DNA of 64,000 nt from NCBI RefSeq assembly GCF_017916365.1, contig NZ_JAFMSU010000001.1, positions 2,013,028-2,077,027 on the forward strand, given 5' to 3'. The translations under genes were made by a program, and so were the position numbers. The notes beneath the pieces were generated by a model. The model was not told the DNA's origin, did no database searches, and saw nothing but the letters and a program-made list of their open reading frames with translations. The DNA comes from Rufibacter roseolus. GTDB lineage: Bacteria; Bacteroidota; Bacteroidia; Cytophagales; Hymenobacteraceae. Shown in pieces: positions 7,349 to 18,908 of the stretch (within the stretch, counting starts at the first letter, position 1; each line of letters opens with the position of its first letter).

Positions 7349-9337
7349 TTACCAATCGCCGTTGCCTGCACCTTCTTTGGGTTTGATCAGCTTGAACTCT
7401 ACGCGGCGGTTCACGGCGCGGTCTTCAATGGTGAGTTCGGGTTTGATGGGCTCTGAGCTGCCTTTGCCTACGGCGTCAATCCGGCCGTTGGCCAGGTTGC
7501 CTTTATTCTCCAGGTACTTCTGGATGGAGACGGCCCGCCATTGGGAGAGCTCCAGGTTGGCGTCGGGGTCGCCGCTGCTGTCGGTGTGGCCCTCAATGCT
7601 GAGGCGTACCTGGGGGTGGTCTACAAGGAACAGCACAATGCGGTCCAGGGTAGGCTTCATGTCGTCCTTGATCTCAGCTTTGCCCTCGTCAAATTCCAGG
7701 TTCTTGAAGATTAATGGGATGCTGTAGTCAATAAGGCTGGTCATGATCTTCATCACGGTGTCTTCCTTCAGGTTGATTTCCTTTTCAATGGAGAAGAAGT
7801 CGGAGCTCTGGATGAGCATCATGTAGCGGCTGTTGTCAATGAGGTCAAAGTCAAAGGAACCGTCCTCGCGCAGGTATTTAGAGGCTACCTCAATACCGTT
7901 GTCCAGGTCAATGATGGAGATGATACCGTTTAGCGGCTTGTTTGTGGTAGAATCCATCAAAACGCCGGTAAGCTTGGTCACCGCCAACGGGTGCGCCTCC
8001 ATGGGCAGCGGGAACGAGAACAGGTCCAGGTTCTTCAGATCGGTGGGCTCAGAGCGGGCGTAGTACAGGTTGGTGGAGTTGGCATTGATGGTGAAGTAAT
8101 ACTCGCTGCCTTTGCCGTTCACCAGCGGACCGATGTTGCGCGGCTCCTGCCAGTTGCCCTTGATCCGGTAGGCCTTGTAGATGTCAAAGTCCCCAAAATT
8201 GAGCAGCTGCCCGCGCGAGCTGAAATATAGCACTTGGTACAGTGGGTGGAAATACGGGCTCACCTCGCTCTCGCGGGTGTTGATGATGGGGCCCAGGTTC
8301 TGCGCCGGCGCCCACTGGCCGTTTTTCTGCTTGTGTGTGAAATAGATGTCGCTCATGCCAAACCCGCCCAGGCGGTCAGAGGCGAAATAGAGGGTATCTT
8401 CCTGCGGCGATAAGGTGGGCTGTGAGTCCCAAGCCTTGCTGTTTACGTTGACACCTAGGTTTTTGAGCTGGCCCCAGGAACCATCGGCTAGGCGGGTTGC
8501 CGTGTACAGGTCGCAGTTTCCTAATCCATCGGGGCTTTCGCAGCGGGCGAAGAAAAGGGTTTTTCCATCGCGGCTGAGGCAGGCTGAGCCTTCGTTGTAG
8601 ATACTGTTGATGGGTTTGCCAAAAGACTCGCCCTCGTGCCAGAAACCGTTCTCAAAACGCGAGAAGTACAAGTCTTCATCGGTGCCGGTGGCTTTCACGC
8701 CTTTGCGGCGGGAGGTGTAAATGAAGAGTTCCTCGTCTGAGCGCACGGCCGGGCCATAATCCTCGGCTTTGGAATTGATGGCATCGCCCATGTTGGTGTA
8801 CACCCCGCGCGGCGGCTTGAACGTGGCCACCGATTTGCGGTACTCCACCAGTTCATAATAGTACTGCAGGGGCACGTACAGGTCCTTTTTCTTCTCCTCC
8901 AGCGAGTCATAGTACTGCTGTACCTGCCGGATGTCGGTGCGGTGGTGTTTCAGGACCAGGCGGTAATAGGCCACGGCTTTTTCGCGCTGCCCTAAACGTT
9001 CATAAAGCTGCCCCAAACGCCAGAGAAGTTTCGTATCTTTATAGAAATTGTCAATCCCGAAGTTGCCCACGTATTCTTCCAGCAAAGGCAGTACCTTGGC
9101 CCAGGCTTTTTTCTTCTCCAGTTTCAGGATGGTGGCGTACTTGGCTTTGTGGTGGTAGTAAGGAGCCCGGTTGAGGTTGGGGAACTGCAGCACGATCTCC
9201 GCTTCCGGGGCTTTCTTCCGGAGAGAGTCGGTCACGGGTTTTTGTTTCAGACGGAGGGCAGGTTTGGTCTGTCCCAGGGCCGAAAACCCGAGGAAAAAGG
9301 AGAGCAGGAAAATAAGTAAAGAGCCAGTACGCAACAT
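7349..9337 (-). CDS. PorE-like TPR / PD40 / OmpA envelope protein
   Basis: 662 residues. Order of parts: signal peptide (about 1-22), TPR-like helices (about 65-165), several PD40/WD40-like beta-propeller blades (about 185-445, with repeated DLYF or DIYF and LxFAS strands), a carboxypeptidase-regulatory-like domain (about 460-535) and a C-terminal OmpA domain with the peptidoglycan-binding motif GHTDSSG and NRRVEF. This architecture is that of PorE, which attaches the type IX secretion system to peptidoglycan. Bacteroidota carry many paralogues, so membership in the secretion system is probable rather than certain. It faces lon across a 170-bp divergent region. Confidence 0.85.
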   Translation of the reverse strand: MLRTGSLLIFLLSFFLGFSALGQTKPALRLKQKPVTDSLRKKAPEAEIVLQFPNLNRAPYYHHKAKYATILKLEKKKAWAKVLPLLEEYVGNFGIDNFYKDTKLLWRLGQLYERLGQREKAVAYYRLVLKHHRTDIRQVQQYYDSLEEKKKDLYVPLQYYYELVEYRKSVATFKPPRGVYTNMGDAINSKAEDYGPAVRSDEELFIYTSRRKGVKATGTDEDLYFSRFENGFWHEGESFGKPINSIYNEGSACLSRDGKTLFFARCESPDGLGNCDLYTATRLADGSWGQLKNLGVNVNSKAWDSQPTLSPQEDTLYFASDRLGGFGMSDIYFTHKQKNGQWAPAQNLGPIINTRESEVSPYFHPLYQVLYFSSRGQLLNFGDFDIYKAYRIKGNWQEPRNIGPLVNGKGSEYYFTINANSTNLYYARSEPTDLKNLDLFSFPLPMEAHPLAVTKLTGVLMDSTTNKPLNGIISIIDLDNGIEVASKYLREDGSFDFDLIDNSRYMMLIQSSDFFSIEKEINLKEDTVMKIMTSLIDYSIPLIFKNLEFDEGKAEIKDDMKPTLDRIVLFLVDHPQVRLSIEGHTDSSGDPDANLELSQWRAVSIQKYLENKGNLANGRIDAVGKGSSEPIKPELTIEDRAVNRRVEFKLIKPKEGAGNGDW

Positions 9338-9532
9338 AACAGAAGGGGCACCTGAAAAGCATTATTTCAATATGCGGTACCAAATGTAGTTCTTTCTGTG
9401 GTGAAATTATCCCTATTCTATAGAAATTCGGTGATATATTGGCACAGGACTTGACAAGTATATATCTTATAGACAATCAACAGAACCGACGGGAGGATTG
9501 CTGCCAATTTGGCATCCTCTGAGACACGACGT

Positions 9533-12031
<2,499 letters not shown>

Positions 12032-12055
12032 TTTTAGCCTGTTTATAGAAAAACG

Positions 12056-13102
12056 ATGCAGAAACGCCTTTTCCTTTTGGGTCTTTTGTCTTTTGCCCTG
12101 GTGCAACTGGCCTTTGCCCAGATGGGAGGGCGTTCTGTTTTCCGGTTCCTGGATGTGCCCACCCACGCACGCCAGGCGGCGCTGGGCGGCGTGAACGTGT
12201 CCTCTGGCCTGGAAGACGTGAATGCGGTCTCCGCGAACCCGGCGCTCATGCACGGCAAAACGGATAACCACCTAGGCCTAACGTACCTCAACTACCTTTC
12301 AGATGTAAGCCAGAACAACCTCAGCTACACCTTTGAGAGCAGCCGTTGGGGCCGCAATGCCATCGGGATTCAGTACCTGGACTACGGGACTTTTACCCAG
12401 ACCAACGATGCCGGGGTAGAGGAGGGCACTTTCAAGGCGCGGGACTACGCGGTGTCTTTGTCGCACGCGGCCACCATTGAGCATTTCACCCTGGGCGCCA
12501 CGGCCAAAGTAGCCATCTCCAGCATCGCCGGGGACCAGGCGGTGGCCACGTTGGTAGACCTGGGCGGCACGTTCAAGCACCCCGAGCGCGACTTTGTGGT
12601 TGGCCTGGCGATAAGGAACCTGGGCGTGATGCTGAAACCTTATGACAACGGCGAGCGCGAAGACATGCCGCTAGACATCCAGGTGGGTGCGAGCTATAAA
12701 CCAGAGCATGCGCCTTTCCGGCTATCTATCACGGCGCACCAGTTGCAGCGCTTTGACATCGTCTACCTGGACCCCGACAAACCCGGCACCCTGGACGAAA
12801 ACAACCAGGAGGTGAAGGAGAAAAAGACCTTCGGTGACAAGCTGGCCCGGCACTTTGTGGTGGGCGGCGAGTTCATCCTGGGACCCGGTTTTCAGCTGCG
12901 GGGCGGGTACAACCACCTGCGGCGGAAAGAACTGGTGGTGGAGAACGGAGGCGGCATGGCTGGATTTTCCTTCGGGGCCTCTGTCAAAGTGCACGCCTTC
13001 CGGTTTGAGTACACCTACGCCAACTACCACGTGGCGGGCGCCAGCAATTACCTTACCCTCAACACAGATTTGAACCGTTTCCTGAAAAAGAAGCTGGATT
13101 AA
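12056..13102 (+). CDS. porQ: Type IX secretion system outer-membrane protein PorQ
   Basis: 348 residues. The signal peptide ends near FAQ (residue 22). The mature start, with VFRFLDVPTHARQAALGG and then EDVNAVSANPAL, is the signature of the PorV/PorQ/FadL-like barrels of the type IX system; length and the FRFL-VP-ARxAALGG block favour PorQ over PorV. Repeated amphipathic strands fill the rest. PorQ has been linked to the attachment and sortase complex that releases or anchors secreted cargo. Co-directional with lon, 24 bp apart, so it may be in one transcript. The large nuclease at the right edge is a plausible cargo. Confidence 0.88.
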   Translation: MQKRLFLLGLLSFALVQLAFAQMGGRSVFRFLDVPTHARQAALGGVNVSSGLEDVNAVSANPALMHGKTDNHLGLTYLNYLSDVSQNNLSYTFESSRWGRNAIGIQYLDYGTFTQTNDAGVEEGTFKARDYAVSLSHAATIEHFTLGATAKVAISSIAGDQAVATLVDLGGTFKHPERDFVVGLAIRNLGVMLKPYDNGEREDMPLDIQVGASYKPEHAPFRLSITAHQLQRFDIVYLDPDKPGTLDENNQEVKEKKTFGDKLARHFVVGGEFILGPGFQLRGGYNHLRRKELVVENGGGMAGFSFGASVKVHAFRFEYTYANYHVAGASNYLTLNTDLNRFLKKKLD

Positions 13103-13486
13103 TGGGGATGTGAAGATGTGGGGATTGGGAAATTTGAAGATGCGCGGATAACACTCCCCAGCTGTCATCCTGAAAGGATCTTGTGGGCAACCTGAGAAAG
13201 CGCCTCCCAAGCGGTAGAGAACCGGACGAGGTGTAATGCTTTTGTTTAGGGGCCGATTTCTGCAAAACAGGTCTAAAACAGGTTTGTTTTTTAGAACGAG
13301 GAGGCCTTGGTGCAAGATTCCAACCAACAACTTTTAACCTGAGCCGTTAAGGCAGAAAAGCGCCAGGTAAGAGAAGATTTGATAAATAAACCGGTGTTTC
13401 ACCGTTTTAAAGAAAGATAATTCAGTTTAAAGGAGGAGCAGCTTAGATTCAGTCAAGCACTCATTCACTCAATCACTCATTAGAAA
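13103..13486. other. Intergenic region porQ-hslU
   Basis: 384 bp with no gene. It contains one half-copy of the TGTCATCC repeat (13163-13204) and a decayed copy of the core palindrome near 13248-13283. Near 13450-13480 the sequence CACTCATT is loosely repeated three times just before the hslU start. Confidence 0.5.
13163..13204 (+). repeat. TGTCATCC repeat D, single end
   Basis: Reads TGTCATCCTGAAAGGATCTT followed by GTGGGC and a diverging tail. No inverted partner is visible nearby, so it looks like a solo end. Other copies are at 14968, 40372, 40721 (inverted) and 55265. Confidence 0.8.
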
Positions 13487-14890
13487 ATGTTAGACTCAAC
13501 CAAGTATTTAACTCCCAGCCAGATTGTAGCCGAGTTGGATAAATATATCATTGGGCAGCATGATGCCAAACGCAATGTGGCCATTGCCCTGCGCAACCGG
13601 TGGCGCCGCATGCACGCAGACCCCGAGATGCAGAAAGAGATTGTACCCAATAACATTCTCATGATTGGGGCCACAGGCGTGGGTAAAACCGAGATTGCGC
13701 GCCGCCTTGCCAACATCGCGGATGCGCCTTTCACCAAGGTAGAGGCCTCTAAGTTCACCGAGGTGGGCTACGTGGGCCGTGATGTGGAAAGCATGGTACG
13801 CGACCTGGTAGAGCAGGCCGTGAACATGGTGAAGACCCGCAAAAAGGAAGATGTGAAACAGCAGGCCGCCCTGGTGGTGGAGGAAGTCATTCTGGATGCC
13901 TTGATTCCGCCCATCAACCAGCCGGGCGCGCGTGACATGGTGGGCTTTGGCGGCCACAACCATTCTTCTGATATGCCGGACAGTGATCAGGAACTGAACG
14001 AGCGCACCCGCGAGCGTTTCCGCGAGAAAATCCGGAACGGTGAACTGGAAGACCGCAAAATCGAGATCAAAATCTCGCAGCACCCATCCTCTGGGGTGGG
14101 CGTGGTAGGCCCAGGCATGGACGAGATGTCGATGATGAACATCCAGGAGATGATAGGCAACATGATGCCTAAGAAGACGAAGAAGCGGAAAGTGACCATC
14201 GCCGAGGCCCGCAAGCTGCTCTTGGAAGAGGAAGCGGCCAAGCTCATTGACATGGACGAGGTGAAGGAAGAAGCGATTTACAAAGCCGAGAACGCCGGCA
14301 TCATCTTCATTGACGAGATTGACAAGGTAGCCAGCGCCAGTGGCAAAGGCGGCAGCGGTCCGGATGTGAGCCGCGAGGGCGTGCAGCGCGACCTGCTCCC
14401 CATTGTGGAAGGCAGCACCGTGAACACCAAGTACGGCGTCATCAAAACCGACCACATCCTATTCATCGCGGCCGGCGCGTTTCACGTGGCCAAACCCTCA
14501 GATCTGATTCCTGAGTTGCAGGGACGTTTCCCCATCAGGGTAGAGCTGCAGAGCCTGAGCAAAGATGATTTCTACCAGATTCTGAAGTACCCTAAGAACG
14601 CGCTCACCAAGCAGTACGAAGAACTTCTGCGCGCCGAAGGCGTGGAACTCTCCTTCACGGACGAATCCCTCCACAAGCTCGCCGAGATTTCCTTTGAGGT
14701 GAACGCCGAAGTGGAGAACATAGGAGCCCGCCGCCTGCAGACTGTCATGAGTCGCCTGCTCAACGACATCCTGTTTGACGTACCGGACACCATTCCGCCC
14801 AACGCGCACCTCATGATCACGCCGGACCTTGTAGAGGAACGCCTCCGCGACATGGTTAAAAACCGCGACCTGAGCCAGTATATTTTGTAA
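13487..14890 (+). CDS. hslU: ATP-dependent protease ATPase subunit HslU
   Basis: 467 residues. HslU is the AAA+ unfoldase that feeds substrates to the HslV peptidase in the cytoplasm. Seen here: the N-terminal motif IIGQHDAKRNVAIALRNRW, Walker A GATGVGKTE (about 61-69), an inserted I domain (about 110-250), Walker B IIFIDEIDK (about 271) and the sensor II GARRLQT. The C-terminus ends SQYIL, close to the conserved tail that inserts into HslV. hslV is not adjacent, as it often is in other phyla, and was not found in the window. A 7-bp tandem repeat begins at the stop codon and a long terminator follows at 15054-15100. Confidence 0.97.
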   Translation: MLDSTKYLTPSQIVAELDKYIIGQHDAKRNVAIALRNRWRRMHADPEMQKEIVPNNILMIGATGVGKTEIARRLANIADAPFTKVEASKFTEVGYVGRDVESMVRDLVEQAVNMVKTRKKEDVKQQAALVVEEVILDALIPPINQPGARDMVGFGGHNHSSDMPDSDQELNERTRERFREKIRNGELEDRKIEIKISQHPSSGVGVVGPGMDEMSMMNIQEMIGNMMPKKTKKRKVTIAEARKLLLEEEAAKLIDMDEVKEEAIYKAENAGIIFIDEIDKVASASGKGGSGPDVSREGVQRDLLPIVEGSTVNTKYGVIKTDHILFIAAGAFHVAKPSDLIPELQGRFPIRVELQSLSKDDFYQILKYPKNALTKQYEELLRAEGVELSFTDESLHKLAEISFEVNAEVENIGARRLQTVMSRLLNDILFDVPDTIPPNAHLMITPDLVEERLRDMVKNRDLSQYIL

Positions 14891-14944
14891 TTAGGAATTA
14901 GGAATTAGGAATTAGGAATTAGGAATTAGGAATTAGGAATTAGG
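14891..14944 (+). repeat. Tandem repeat TTAGGAA x 7.7
   Basis: Seven exact units of TTAGGAA plus a partial TTAGG, starting immediately after the hslU TAA stop. A probable slipped-strand tract whose copy number may vary between isolates. Confidence 0.95.
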
Positions 14945-14967
14945 TTCTCCCTGAACCAACCTCCCTG

Positions 14968-15053
14968 TGTCATCCTGAAAGGATCTTGTGGGCGAACCAG
15001 AAAGGCATTACTTACGAATTACTTCCCTTCTCACCAAAGTCTTTCCTAGATGA
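14968..15053. repeat. TGTCATCC repeat D, short two-ended copy
   Basis: The left end is an exact TGTCATCCTGAAAGGATCTT; the right end at about 15036-15053 (AAGTCTTTCCTAGATGAC) is a degenerate inverted copy. The 86-bp unit carries no gene. Confidence 0.6.
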
Positions 15054-15100
15054 CTAAAACAAAAGAGCCGTTACTTTCTGTAGCGGCTCTTTTGTTTTAG
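15054..15100. terminator. Bidirectional-looking terminator after hslU
   Basis: Perfect 17-bp stem CTAAAACAAAAGAGCCG / complement (15054-15070 and 15084-15100) with a 13-nt loop; A-rich and T-rich sides could support termination from either strand. A decayed core palindrome (GGGCTGTTTTATGGAAAAGAGGGC) starts inside its right arm. Confidence 0.85.
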
Positions 15101-15162
15101 GGCTGTTTTATGGAAAAGAGGGCAGAAACAGCATCTTCCTAAAAAGCTTAAATCAGGAAAAT

Positions 15163-15644
15163 TTGAAGCACCTTAAAAGAAATAGCCCTTGGGCTTTGGG
15201 CAGAGTCTTCTTTGTACCGAGTGCAGCCATTGCCGGGGTGTTTGGTTTACAGTTTCTAGAAACCCCAGAACAACTATTCCTTAGGTGGTACCACCACGAA
15301 GTGGGAGACTGTGCGGAAGCTAAAGAGATCGCGGAAAAGGAAGCAAGGGCAGGTAGGTTGACGTTGTTGGTACCTCCACCTTTTGATAATGATTCTTCTA
15401 AAATGCCTTATGCTTTCTATAACCTTATGCTTTCTATAAAAAGTTAGCAGACGAGTATAAAGTCACTCTGGTACATATTAACAGTTGTATTGGTGTTCCT
15501 GAAGATGATTGTTTTAATTTAGTAGGAAGGAAGTTGTTGGAGAAAAAATATGGGCAATTCCATTTTCAACAACTCTATGAAAGGATGCATGTAGCGCAAC
15601 ATGGACCACGACAGAAAACGGAGGCCTCAACTATTTGCCCCTGA
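15163..15644 (+). pseudogene. Hypothetical gene disrupted by 17-bp tandem duplication
   Basis: A frame opens at a TTG (15163) and stops at 15447 after 94 codons. CCTTATGCTTTCTATAA occurs twice head to tail (15406-15422 and 15423-15439). Removing one copy restores a single frame to the TGA at 15642-15644, giving about 154 residues (joint PYAFYKKLADEYKV). The restored protein has a hydrophobic patch near 17-28, a charged middle helix (AEAKEIAEKEARAG) and VTLVHINSC, and is not a family I recognise. The lack of an ATG start suggests the 5' end may also be damaged. Confidence 0.75.
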
Positions 15645-15709
15645 TTCTCCGTATTCCCAAAATGAAGGTGTCTAACTCCTTTCTAATTCCCACTTCTTAA
15701 ATTAAAGCA

Positions 15710-16438
15710 ATGAACCACTACATCATCACCGGAGCCAGTCGCGGGTTGGGGAGAGCCCTCGCCGAGGCCTTGTTAGAAGACGAGAACAACTGCGTGGTGG
15801 GCGTTTCCCGCAACAGCACCATCAACCATCCCCGCTATCGGCACCAGCCGCTGGATTTCTCAGACATCGCCGGGGTGGAGCACAACCTGCATAAAATATT
15901 CTCGCCATTTGACAATGCCCAGAAACTGGTGCTGGTGAATAATGCTGGGGTGATAGGGGAGATAGGCTACATAGGGCAGAGCCAAAACGAGCATTTTGAG
16001 TATGTCTTTGACGTGAACGTGATTGTGCCCGCCATGCTCATGAACATGTTCCTGCAAAGCTACCAGCACCGCCAGAACATAGATAAAATGGTGCTGAACA
16101 TCAGTTCCGGAGCCGGGCAGCGGCCCATAGACGGTTGGGCTGCTTACTGTGCCTCTAAAGCTGCTTTGGATATGCTCTCCAAAACGGCGCAACTGGAGCA
16201 GGAGCAATTGGGCACCGGGGTGCGGGTCTTCTCCTTGTCTCCGGGGCTCATTGATACCGATATGCAGGAACAGATCAGGGACGCGGATGCGGACCAGTTC
16301 AGCAGTGTACAGCAGTTCAGGGACTATAAGGAAACCGGAGCCCTGGTCTCGGCGGAGGTGGTGGCCCGCAAAATTATTCGGTTGATGGAAGAGCCAAGTC
16401 TGGCCCAAAACGTGGTGTGCTCAGTACGGGATTTCTAA
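15710..16438 (+). CDS. SDR family NAD(P)-dependent oxidoreductase
   Basis: 242 residues, classical short-chain dehydrogenase length. Cofactor motif TGASRGLGRAL at 8-18, NNAG near 77-80, catalytic Ser in NISSGAG and the YCASK (Tyr-x3-Lys) active site near 145-149, then SPGLIDTDMQ. The sequence resembles the sepiapterin-reductase / benzil-reductase branch, which reduces diketones or pterins; the exact substrate cannot be told from sequence. Transcribed alone, with an imperfect core palindrome at 16442-16479 after the stop. Confidence 0.88.
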   Translation: MNHYIITGASRGLGRALAEALLEDENNCVVGVSRNSTINHPRYRHQPLDFSDIAGVEHNLHKIFSPFDNAQKLVLVNNAGVIGEIGYIGQSQNEHFEYVFDVNVIVPAMLMNMFLQSYQHRQNIDKMVLNISSGAGQRPIDGWAAYCASKAALDMLSKTAQLEQEQLGTGVRVFSLSPGLIDTDMQEQIRDADADQFSSVQQFRDYKETGALVSAEVVARKIIRLMEEPSLAQNVVCSVRDF

Positions 16439-16511
16439 GGGTGTTTTGGGCCTGTTTTCCCAAATCGGCCGGGAAACGGAGAGGGGAGTGGGGCAGCCCG
16501 ATTTTTTGCCC

Positions 16512-16519
16512 TACTTTTG
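16512..16519 (+). promoter_or_regulatory. Putative -7 box of the S1/P1 nuclease gene
   Basis: TACTTTTG fits TAnnTTTG and ends 30 nt before the ATG at 16550. No convincing -33 element is seen. Confidence 0.45.
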
Positions 16520-16549
16520 CGATTCCGTTTTCAAACCATTAACCTTAGT

Positions 16550-17341
16550 ATGAGCGTTTTCAAAAAACTGATTGTATTTTGCCTCTTTCTGTACCTGCCG
16601 TTCCAGTCCATGGGATGGGGCATGATCGGGCACCGTATTGTGGGCGAGATCGCCGACCGCCACATCTCTTCCAAGGCCAGAAAGAACATCAGGAAAATAC
16701 TGGGCAACGAGTCCCTGGCCATGGCCAGCAACTGGCCCGATTTCATCAAGTCAGATCCCAACTACAACTTTCTGGAGACTTGGCACTACGTGAACCTGAA
16801 GGAAGGCCTGAGCTTTGAGCAAGTGGAGAAGCACCTGCACGCAGACACTGCCACCGATGCCTACACCCGCCTGAATTACCTCATCTCTGAATTGAAGAAG
16901 AAGGACCTGGCCCAGGACAAGAAACAGATGAACCTGCGCCTGCTCATCCACATTATTGGCGATGTGCACCAACCCATGCACGTGGGCCGTCCGGAAGATT
17001 TAGGTGGTAACCGGGTGCGCCTGGAGTGGTTCAACCAGCCCACTAACCTGCACCGCGTATGGGATTCCCAGCTTATTGAGTACCAGCAACTGAGCTACAC
17101 CGAGTACGCCACGGCCATCAACTTCGCCTCCAAAGACCAGGTGAAGACCTGGCAGAAGCAGTTGGCCCCGGTTTGGTTTTTTGAGTCTTACCAGATTGCC
17201 CAGCAGCTGTACAAAGGCATCACCAAACCCGAGGAGAAACTGAGCTACCGCTACAATTTTGACCACGTAGACACCCTCAACCAGCAACTCCTGAAAGGCG
17301 GCGTGCGCCTGGCCGGTGTCCTGAACGAGATTTTCGGGTAA
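16550..17341 (+). CDS. S1/P1 family nuclease, exported
   Basis: 263 residues from the ATG at 16550; an upstream TTG in frame lies inside the promoter box. The signal peptide probably ends at SMG, which would make Trp the first mature residue, as the zinc-trinuclear S1/P1 nucleases require. Zinc-ligand motifs follow: WGMIGHR, WPD, HYVN, HIIGDVHQPMHVG and HRVWDSQLI. These enzymes hydrolyse single-stranded DNA/RNA and 3'-nucleotides outside the cytoplasm, probably for phosphate or nucleoside scavenging. Convergent with the DUF922 gene, sharing a terminator. Confidence 0.93.
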   Translation: MSVFKKLIVFCLFLYLPFQSMGWGMIGHRIVGEIADRHISSKARKNIRKILGNESLAMASNWPDFIKSDPNYNFLETWHYVNLKEGLSFEQVEKHLHADTATDAYTRLNYLISELKKKDLAQDKKQMNLRLLIHIIGDVHQPMHVGRPEDLGGNRVRLEWFNQPTNLHRVWDSQLIEYQQLSYTEYATAINFASKDQVKTWQKQLAPVWFFESYQIAQQLYKGITKPEEKLSYRYNFDHVDTLNQQLLKGGVRLAGVLNEIFG

Positions 17342-17384
17342 GTAAGTCTGGGCGTTTAAAACCTGATTTTCCGAAAAAAGCCAT

Positions 17385-17423
17385 AAAAAAGGCGGATGCT
17401 CCCCAGAGAGTATCCGCCTTTTT
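17385..17423. terminator. Bidirectional terminator between convergent genes
   Basis: AAAAAAGGCGGAT / ATCCGCCTTTTT with a loop of about 14 nt. It can serve the S1/P1 nuclease gene on the plus strand and the DUF922 gene on the minus strand. Confidence 0.85.
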
Positions 17424-17439
17424 CATTACCAGCACCGTG

Positions 17440-18546
17440 TTACGGTTTAATCTTTAGCTCACGCAGTTCCTGGTCTATTTTCTGGTTCCATTTTTCCTGG
17501 GCCGCCCGGTTAAGTCCGTGGTTTGTTTCGCCGTCGTACGCCTTCTGCAGGCGGTCCATTTCCCAGAGCGCCTCCAGGTACTGGTATCTGATAATGCTCT
17601 CATAGTCTTCCAGGTTAAGTTTCTCAGGCCGGAGCCGTTGTTTGTAGTGCTCCGTAACCAGTTTGAGGAGGTCAAAGTGGCGCTGCTCGTGGTTGAGGGT
17701 GTACTCGTTCCGGGCATCGGGCAAGACCTTGGAGAGGCTGCGCAGAATGTATGGTTTGGTGTTCACTTTGATGTGGATCACGCCATTCTCCACCGTAGAC
17801 TGGATATCATTGGAAAGGCCGGGGAACACGGAGGCCGCGAAGTTCTGCGACAACCTGGACCCACCCTGGAAATCGCTCCACCGCAGCGGACGGTTGGGGT
17901 CATAGAACAAAGTGTCATCGTCCAGGTGCACCCGGTGGTCCTCAAAAGTGACCTTTATCTCCCGGGCCAGTTTCTCATTATGGGCCGCTTCCTTGTCAAT
18001 CCAGCCAGTAAGGTAGCGCAAAGACTCAGACAGGGTTTTCCGGAGGGTAGGCTCCACTACCGCGAGGCTGTTCACCGGACGCGCGTAACGGGCGCCGCTC
18101 TTGTAATTAAAAAGATGCAGGCGCTTGCCCTCACGCTGTACCTCAAAAGCCGCTGAGATTTGGATCTGACCTTCGGCCCTTCCGCCGGCCATAGGTTTCT
18201 CCACTACCTGGTACTCTTTCAGGCGCATGATGATTGGTCGCGCCGTGGGGTTATGGCCGAAACTCTCCTTGATGTACTTCTTAATGGCCGTGACGCTGCC
18301 CCCCTGGAAATCCACGGGCTGCGGTGCCCCGGTAGGCGTAACCGCACAAACCAGCATGGCCACCGCCTTGGGGTTCGGCCGCTCGTCCACCACCTCGGCC
18401 ACGTAGAACTCCTTCGTTTGGAAAGGCAGCTGCTCAGATTTAAGCACCAGCGGCTCCGGTTTCTTCAACGGCTGCCCTGCCCCACCCACCGCCATCAGCA
18501 GTGGCAGCACCAGAACCATGGCCAGAATGGAAGCCCGATGCCGCAT
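17440..18546 (-). CDS. DUF922-like putative zinc protease, exported
   Basis: About 368 residues from the ATG at 18546, where a good signal peptide begins (MRHRASILAMVLVLPLLMA); an ATG 18 codons upstream would put a charged leader before it. The middle part is a beta-rich domain (about 25-190). The C-terminal half has the motif NHEQRHFDLL near residue 285, an HExxH zinc-binding helix typical of DUF922, preceded by the LRWSDFQGG strand. Members are predicted but not proven proteases. A possible third ligand further on (E in YLEALWEMD) is inference. Confidence 0.75.
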   Translation of the reverse strand: MRHRASILAMVLVLPLLMAVGGAGQPLKKPEPLVLKSEQLPFQTKEFYVAEVVDERPNPKAVAMLVCAVTPTGAPQPVDFQGGSVTAIKKYIKESFGHNPTARPIIMRLKEYQVVEKPMAGGRAEGQIQISAAFEVQREGKRLHLFNYKSGARYARPVNSLAVVEPTLRKTLSESLRYLTGWIDKEAAHNEKLAREIKVTFEDHRVHLDDDTLFYDPNRPLRWSDFQGGSRLSQNFAASVFPGLSNDIQSTVENGVIHIKVNTKPYILRSLSKVLPDARNEYTLNHEQRHFDLLKLVTEHYKQRLRPEKLNLEDYESIIRYQYLEALWEMDRLQKAYDGETNHGLNRAAQEKWNQKIDQELRELKIKP

Positions 18547-18908
18547 AGATAATATATGTATCCCTTGCTTACAGAGGGAAGCAAAATATGACAGGTTCAT
18601 TACTAAAGCTTTGAAGGTCTGCTCCTTGAAAAGATAAGAGGCTCTGCTTGGTTAACATGGTGTTAAACCGATGGGTTCAATGCCATTACCGCTTCCTTTT
18701 TCGTATATAAGAAGAGCAGAAGTGCTGACAAATGCCTTCTGTTTTAAGGCCGAATTTTAAAAAGAGGCTAGAAAGGATTTCCCAGATAAGTGCCAGACCA
18801 GGTGAGATTATAAACTTGACAGCCTCGTCCCAAAACGATATTTTAACCAGGGAAAGTGTAGTTGGCTGGATTTTGATAATGGACGATTACTTGAAAGGAG
18901 TATCTGAT
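18547..18908. other. Divergent intergenic region
   Basis: 362 bp between two divergent genes. It holds a degenerate core palindrome (about 18742-18772, TTTTAAGGCCGAATTTTAAAAAGAGGCT) and must hold both promoters, though no exact TAnnTTTG box is seen. A frame open from 18732 joins the downstream gene but is not protein-like. Confidence 0.5.

Noticed and set aside
9509-9532. TTG start adding eight residues to Lon
   Set aside because: The extra residues do not resemble Lon N-termini; ATG at 9533 gives the usual start.
14891-14944. CRISPR-like or origin-like tandem repeat
   Set aside because: Units are only 7 bp with no spacers and no dnaA-type or cas context; a simple slippage tract.
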